Assembly (NCBI GenBank): GCA_947296775.1
Contig: CAMYRF010000044.1
Span: 1 to 7,281, forward strand
Source: an uncultured Mycoplasmatota bacterium
GTDB lineage: Bacteria > Bacillota_I > Bacilli_A > RF39 > UBA660
Direction of reading: 5' to 3'
Length of the DNA stretch: 7,281 nt
A program made the position numbers and the translations under genes. The notes under the pieces are model-generated. The model did not search any database, was not told the DNA's origin, and saw only the letters and a program-made list of their open reading frames with translations. Positions within the stretch are counted from its first letter, which is position 1, and each line of letters begins with the position of its first letter. Below, in pieces: positions 4,901-7,281 of the stretch.

Positions 4901-6784
4901 ATGGATGAGAAACAATTAACTAAAATTGTAGAAAAAAAATACAATGAATTTTTAAAGAAATATGATACTAATAGTAATGAAAAAACAGGATATTCTTTTA
5001 TGGATAAGCCATGGGAAGAATTATATACTGAAGAAGCTAGTAATTACTACATAGCTGAAAAAACAATATGGCAAATGCTTGTTGAAAGTAATATTGATAA
5101 TTTAGATGGTATTGCATTTATGAAAAAAGAAGGGCCAGTTACTTATGGTGATTTTTTCAAACAAGTAAATGTTTTTGCCCAAGCTTTTAAAAGTTATGGT
5201 ATTAATAAAGGTGATAAAGTAGCTATTGGGTTACTTAACTGTGCAGAAATGGCAATTATGATTTATGCATTAAGTAAAATTGGTGCAATTCCAGTTTTAA
5301 CCGAAGCTAATATTAATAGAGATGGTTTAGTCTCTAGTTTAAATATGACTGATTGTAAAATGCTTATTACTATGCCACCATTTTTAGAAAATTGTAAAAA
5401 TGTTATGGACGAAACAAGTGTTGAAACTGTTGTTTCATTATCAGATAAGGACTCTTTACCTGATGCCAGTTATACAGATTTAAAAACTTTTGTAACATCT
5501 GGTATGATGCATCCTGCAGTTTCTGATAATGAGTATAATCCAAAAGAAACAGCAGCTATTGTTTTTACTAGTGGTAGTACAGGATTGCCTAAACCAGTAG
5601 AATTAACTAATGAAACTTTAAATCAAAACTTTATGGCAATTCACTGTAGTCCTATTGCTCCAAAAAGAGGGCAAACATATTTAGGAAATATTCCTTTTAA
5701 ATCATCATTTGGTTTAAATAGTGGACTTCATTTAGGATTATGTTCTGGTGTTACTATAATACCTTTACCATATTATAAAATTGATGACCTTCCAAGGATT
5801 GTTACTGAGTTAAAACCAAATTTAATGTTGATGACACCATATATGGTTATTAGTTTTGCTGATTATGTTGAACAAAATCAAAAAGATATTTCTTATATGG
5901 ATATGATTATTTATGGTGGAGATGTTTTTGAGGAAAAAGAAGAAATTGCTGCTATGGAAAAAATGAGTAAATATGGTAATTTAGTTCTTTCTGGTGGTAG
6001 AGGCCTTTCTGAAATGGGTGGAGCAGATGCTACTAGACAATCTGATGTTAGTAATGTACCTGGAACTACTGGTATTCCACATATTGGGAATAATGTATTA
6101 ATAGTTGATATTGAAACAGGCGAACCTTTAAAATTAGGTGATAATAAAAAAGGTTTATTATTTGAGACTGGGGATACATTATTTAATGGATATTATAAGA
6201 AACCTGATATAACTGAGTCTATCACTTTTGTTGGTGAAGATGGTGTTAGATGGCTTAATACGGGTGATGTTGTATCTATGGATGAAAGTGGATTAATAAA
6301 ATGTTATGGTAGACTTAAAAATGATCAAATTAAAAGACCTGATGGATTAAAGGTTTCATTATTAGGTGTAAAAAATGTAATTATGTCTTCACCACATGCA
6401 TTAAAATGTGTAAGTGTTGGAATTCCTTATAATGAAGGTAAAAAGGGTAAACGTCCGATGTCTTTCATAGTTCTAGATAAAGAAAATTATGAAAAATTCT
6501 TTGAAGTACATGAGGAAATTTCAGGGATATGCCATGATAAACTGTCTAAAAGAGAAAATAATTTATGGTATGTATATTTAAGTGAAGATGCTGTTCCATA
6601 TACTTCTGCAACTAAGATAGATGTTCAAAAATTAACTGAAATTGGAGAAAAACTTGCTGTAGAACACCAATTTATTTTTGGACAAATAAAAGATGGAGAA
6701 ATAGAAGATTTTTCAATTAAACTTGACGACAATTTAAAACCTAGTTTTCCACAAAAAGTTAAAACATTTGGAATATACAAATAG
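4901..6784 (+). CDS. AMP-binding (ANL superfamily) acyl-CoA synthetase/ligase, substrate unknown
   Basis: A 627-residue adenylate-forming enzyme. It activates a carboxylic acid as an acyl-AMP, normally before transfer to CoA or a carrier thiol. The core motifs are present in order: TSGSTGLPKP (223-232, ATP phosphate loop, Lys231); GLSEMGG (368-374, Glu371 for Mg-ATP); NTGD (453-456, Asp456 for the ribose); YGRLKNDQIK (469-478, hinge to the C-terminal domain); and SATKID with Lys572 as the likely catalytic A10 lysine. An N-terminal stretch (about 37-65, KPWEELYTEEASNYY) resembles the lead-in of medium/long acyl-CoA synthetases in gut Firmicutes. Two oddities: the usual Gly after the PK of the first motif is Pro, and about 55 residues follow the A10 lysine, more than usual. 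It stands alone between its own promoter and terminator, so context gives no clue to the substrate. Confidence 0.88.
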   Translation: MDEKQLTKIVEKKYNEFLKKYDTNSNEKTGYSFMDKPWEELYTEEASNYYIAEKTIWQMLVESNIDNLDGIAFMKKEGPVTYGDFFKQVNVFAQAFKSYGINKGDKVAIGLLNCAEMAIMIYALSKIGAIPVLTEANINRDGLVSSLNMTDCKMLITMPPFLENCKNVMDETSVETVVSLSDKDSLPDASYTDLKTFVTSGMMHPAVSDNEYNPKETAAIVFTSGSTGLPKPVELTNETLNQNFMAIHCSPIAPKRGQTYLGNIPFKSSFGLNSGLHLGLCSGVTIIPLPYYKIDDLPRIVTELKPNLMLMTPYMVISFADYVEQNQKDISYMDMIIYGGDVFEEKEEIAAMEKMSKYGNLVLSGGRGLSEMGGADATRQSDVSNVPGTTGIPHIGNNVLIVDIETGEPLKLGDNKKGLLFETGDTLFNGYYKKPDITESITFVGEDGVRWLNTGDVVSMDESGLIKCYGRLKNDQIKRPDGLKVSLLGVKNVIMSSPHALKCVSVGIPYNEGKKGKRPMSFIVLDKENYEKFFEVHEEISGICHDKLSKRENNLWYVYLSEDAVPYTSATKIDVQKLTEIGEKLAVEHQFIFGQIKDGEIEDFSIKLDDNLKPSFPQKVKTFGIYK

Positions 6785-6793
6785 GAACAAAAT

Positions 6794-6841
6794 AAAAATC
6801 TATAAATGCTAATTTATACTAGTGTTTAATAGATTTTTTTT
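6794..6841 (+). terminator. Intrinsic terminator of the AMP-binding ligase gene
   Basis: AAAAATCTAT (6794-6803) pairs with ATAGATTTTT (6829-6838). The stem continues inward with a second paired block that includes two wobbles and a bulged A, and the 3' arm runs into a T-tract to 6841. It begins 10 nt after the stop codon. Confidence 0.75.
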
Positions 6842-6849
6842 GTTATTTA

Positions 6850-6858
6850 TGGTATACT
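6850..6858 (+). promoter_or_regulatory. Extended -10 promoter of the membrane-protein gene
   Basis: TGG followed by TATACT (6853-6858), within the same 13-nt block as the trpS promoter. The -35 region (TAGATT at 6830-6835) is weak and sits in the terminator arm. Transcription would start near 6865, giving a leader of about 18 nt that holds a GGGGGA ribosome site. Confidence 0.68.
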
Positions 6859-6882
6859 GTTTTGTAGAATGGGGGATGTTAT

Positions 6883-7281
6883 ATGGGCGTAGGAACATCA
6901 TTTACAGTATGTAGTTTATTTTTTATTGCTCTATTAGCTATTGTGTTTTTTTCTAAACAAAGGCTAATAACCCTAGAAAATAAAATTTATTCTTATATTA
7001 TTATAGTTAGTTTAATTGGAACTATTATTGGTTTTCCATGTTATTATTTTGCAAAGAATTATGAATTATTTCCATTAGTGGGTGCGATAATTTCAAAATT
7101 GTATTTAATTTATTTAATATTATGGATAATGTTATTTACCTTATATGTCTTTATTATTTCTAAATCAAAAATGGAAAATAAAAAGATAATTAATGTTTCT
7201 ATATTTTTAGGAATAATATGCTGTATTACAGTATGTTTATTACCTTTATATTTTAAATCAGATGGAGAAACTGTATATACA
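6883..7281 (+). CDS. Multi-pass membrane protein, N-terminal part (possible sensor histidine kinase)
   Basis: An open frame from ATG 6883 runs off the window edge after 133 codons without a stop. GGGGGA at 6871-6876 is the ribosome site, 6 nt before the ATG. Four hydrophobic stretches are clear, at about residues 5-23, 37-57, 69-92 and 101-124, with short polar loops. The Lys-rich loops (SKQR after the first stretch, SKSKMENKK after the third) suggest cytoplasmic sides by the positive-inside rule. There is no cleavable signal peptide. The segment SKQRLITLENKIYSYIIIVSL reminds me of the membrane domain of sensor histidine kinases with many membrane spans in AT-rich Firmicutes, but no kinase domain is in view. 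A transporter or other integral membrane protein is equally possible from what is visible. Confidence 0.7.
   Translation, partial: MGVGTSFTVCSLFFIALLAIVFFSKQRLITLENKIYSYIIIVSLIGTIIGFPCYYFAKNYELFPLVGAIISKLYLIYLILWIMLFTLYVFIISKSKMENKKIINVSIFLGIICCITVCLLPLYFKSDGETVYT

Noticed and set aside
1..7281. CRISPR array, tRNA genes, insertion sequences or attachment sites
   Set aside because: I found no regularly spaced repeats, no tRNA-like cloverleaf or CCA end, no transposase and no flanking direct repeats. The window is almost filled by protein genes and short promoter/terminator gaps.
1..7281. Mycoplasma-type code with TGA as tryptophan
   Set aside because: TGA ends the genes at 1109, 1611 and 3459 with good starts directly after or overlapping the first two, and conserved Trp positions use TGG.

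Overview
The window is low-GC DNA (roughly 30% G+C by eye) with strong Gram-positive style Shine-Dalgarno sites, T-tailed intrinsic terminators and extended -10 promoters. TGA is used as a stop (the genes ending at 1109, 1611 and 3459) and tryptophan is encoded by TGG, so the standard bacterial code applies and this is not a code-4 Mollicute. The TrpRS is of the type I associate with streptococci and other Bacilli, and the large AMP-binding protein resembles those of gut Firmicutes. An AT-rich Bacillota genome, possibly an uncultured gut Bacilli/Erysipelotrichia-like lineage, is the best reading. This rests on recognition, not on a database search.

Region 1 (2-3459) is a tight, same-strand run of five genes with 10, 4, -4 and 4 nt between them, so almost certainly one operon that begins outside the window. 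In order: the C-terminal part of an Asp/Glu-racemase superfamily enzyme (maleate isomerase/arylmalonate decarboxylase-like); a divergent HhH-GPD (endonuclease III-fold) DNA glycosylase-like protein; a thymidylate-kinase-like P-loop kinase; a two-domain fusion of a PfkB sugar/nucleoside kinase with a second P-loop kinase-like domain; and a small MazG-like nucleotide pyrophosphohydrolase. Three kinase domains, a base-excision-type fold and an NTP pyrophosphatase point to modified-nucleotide, nucleoside or DNA-base metabolism. I cannot match the set to a described pathway. It is the best candidate in this window for an undescribed system; possibilities are salvage, modified-base synthesis or removal, or a defence system acting on nucleotides.

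Region 2 (3460-3673) is a 214-bp gap holding a probable extended -10 promoter, a strong intrinsic terminator and a second extended -10 promoter that drives trpS. The first promoter and the terminator would define a transcript of about 55 nt.

Region 3 (3674-7281) holds three separately transcribed genes, each with its own promoter: trpS (tryptophanyl-tRNA synthetase) with a terminator; a 627-residue ANL-family AMP-binding ligase of unknown substrate, whose promoter -10 lies in a perfect 9-bp inverted repeat, also followed by a terminator; and the start of a multi-pass membrane protein that runs off the window. These look like ordinary chromosomal genes next to an accessory operon.
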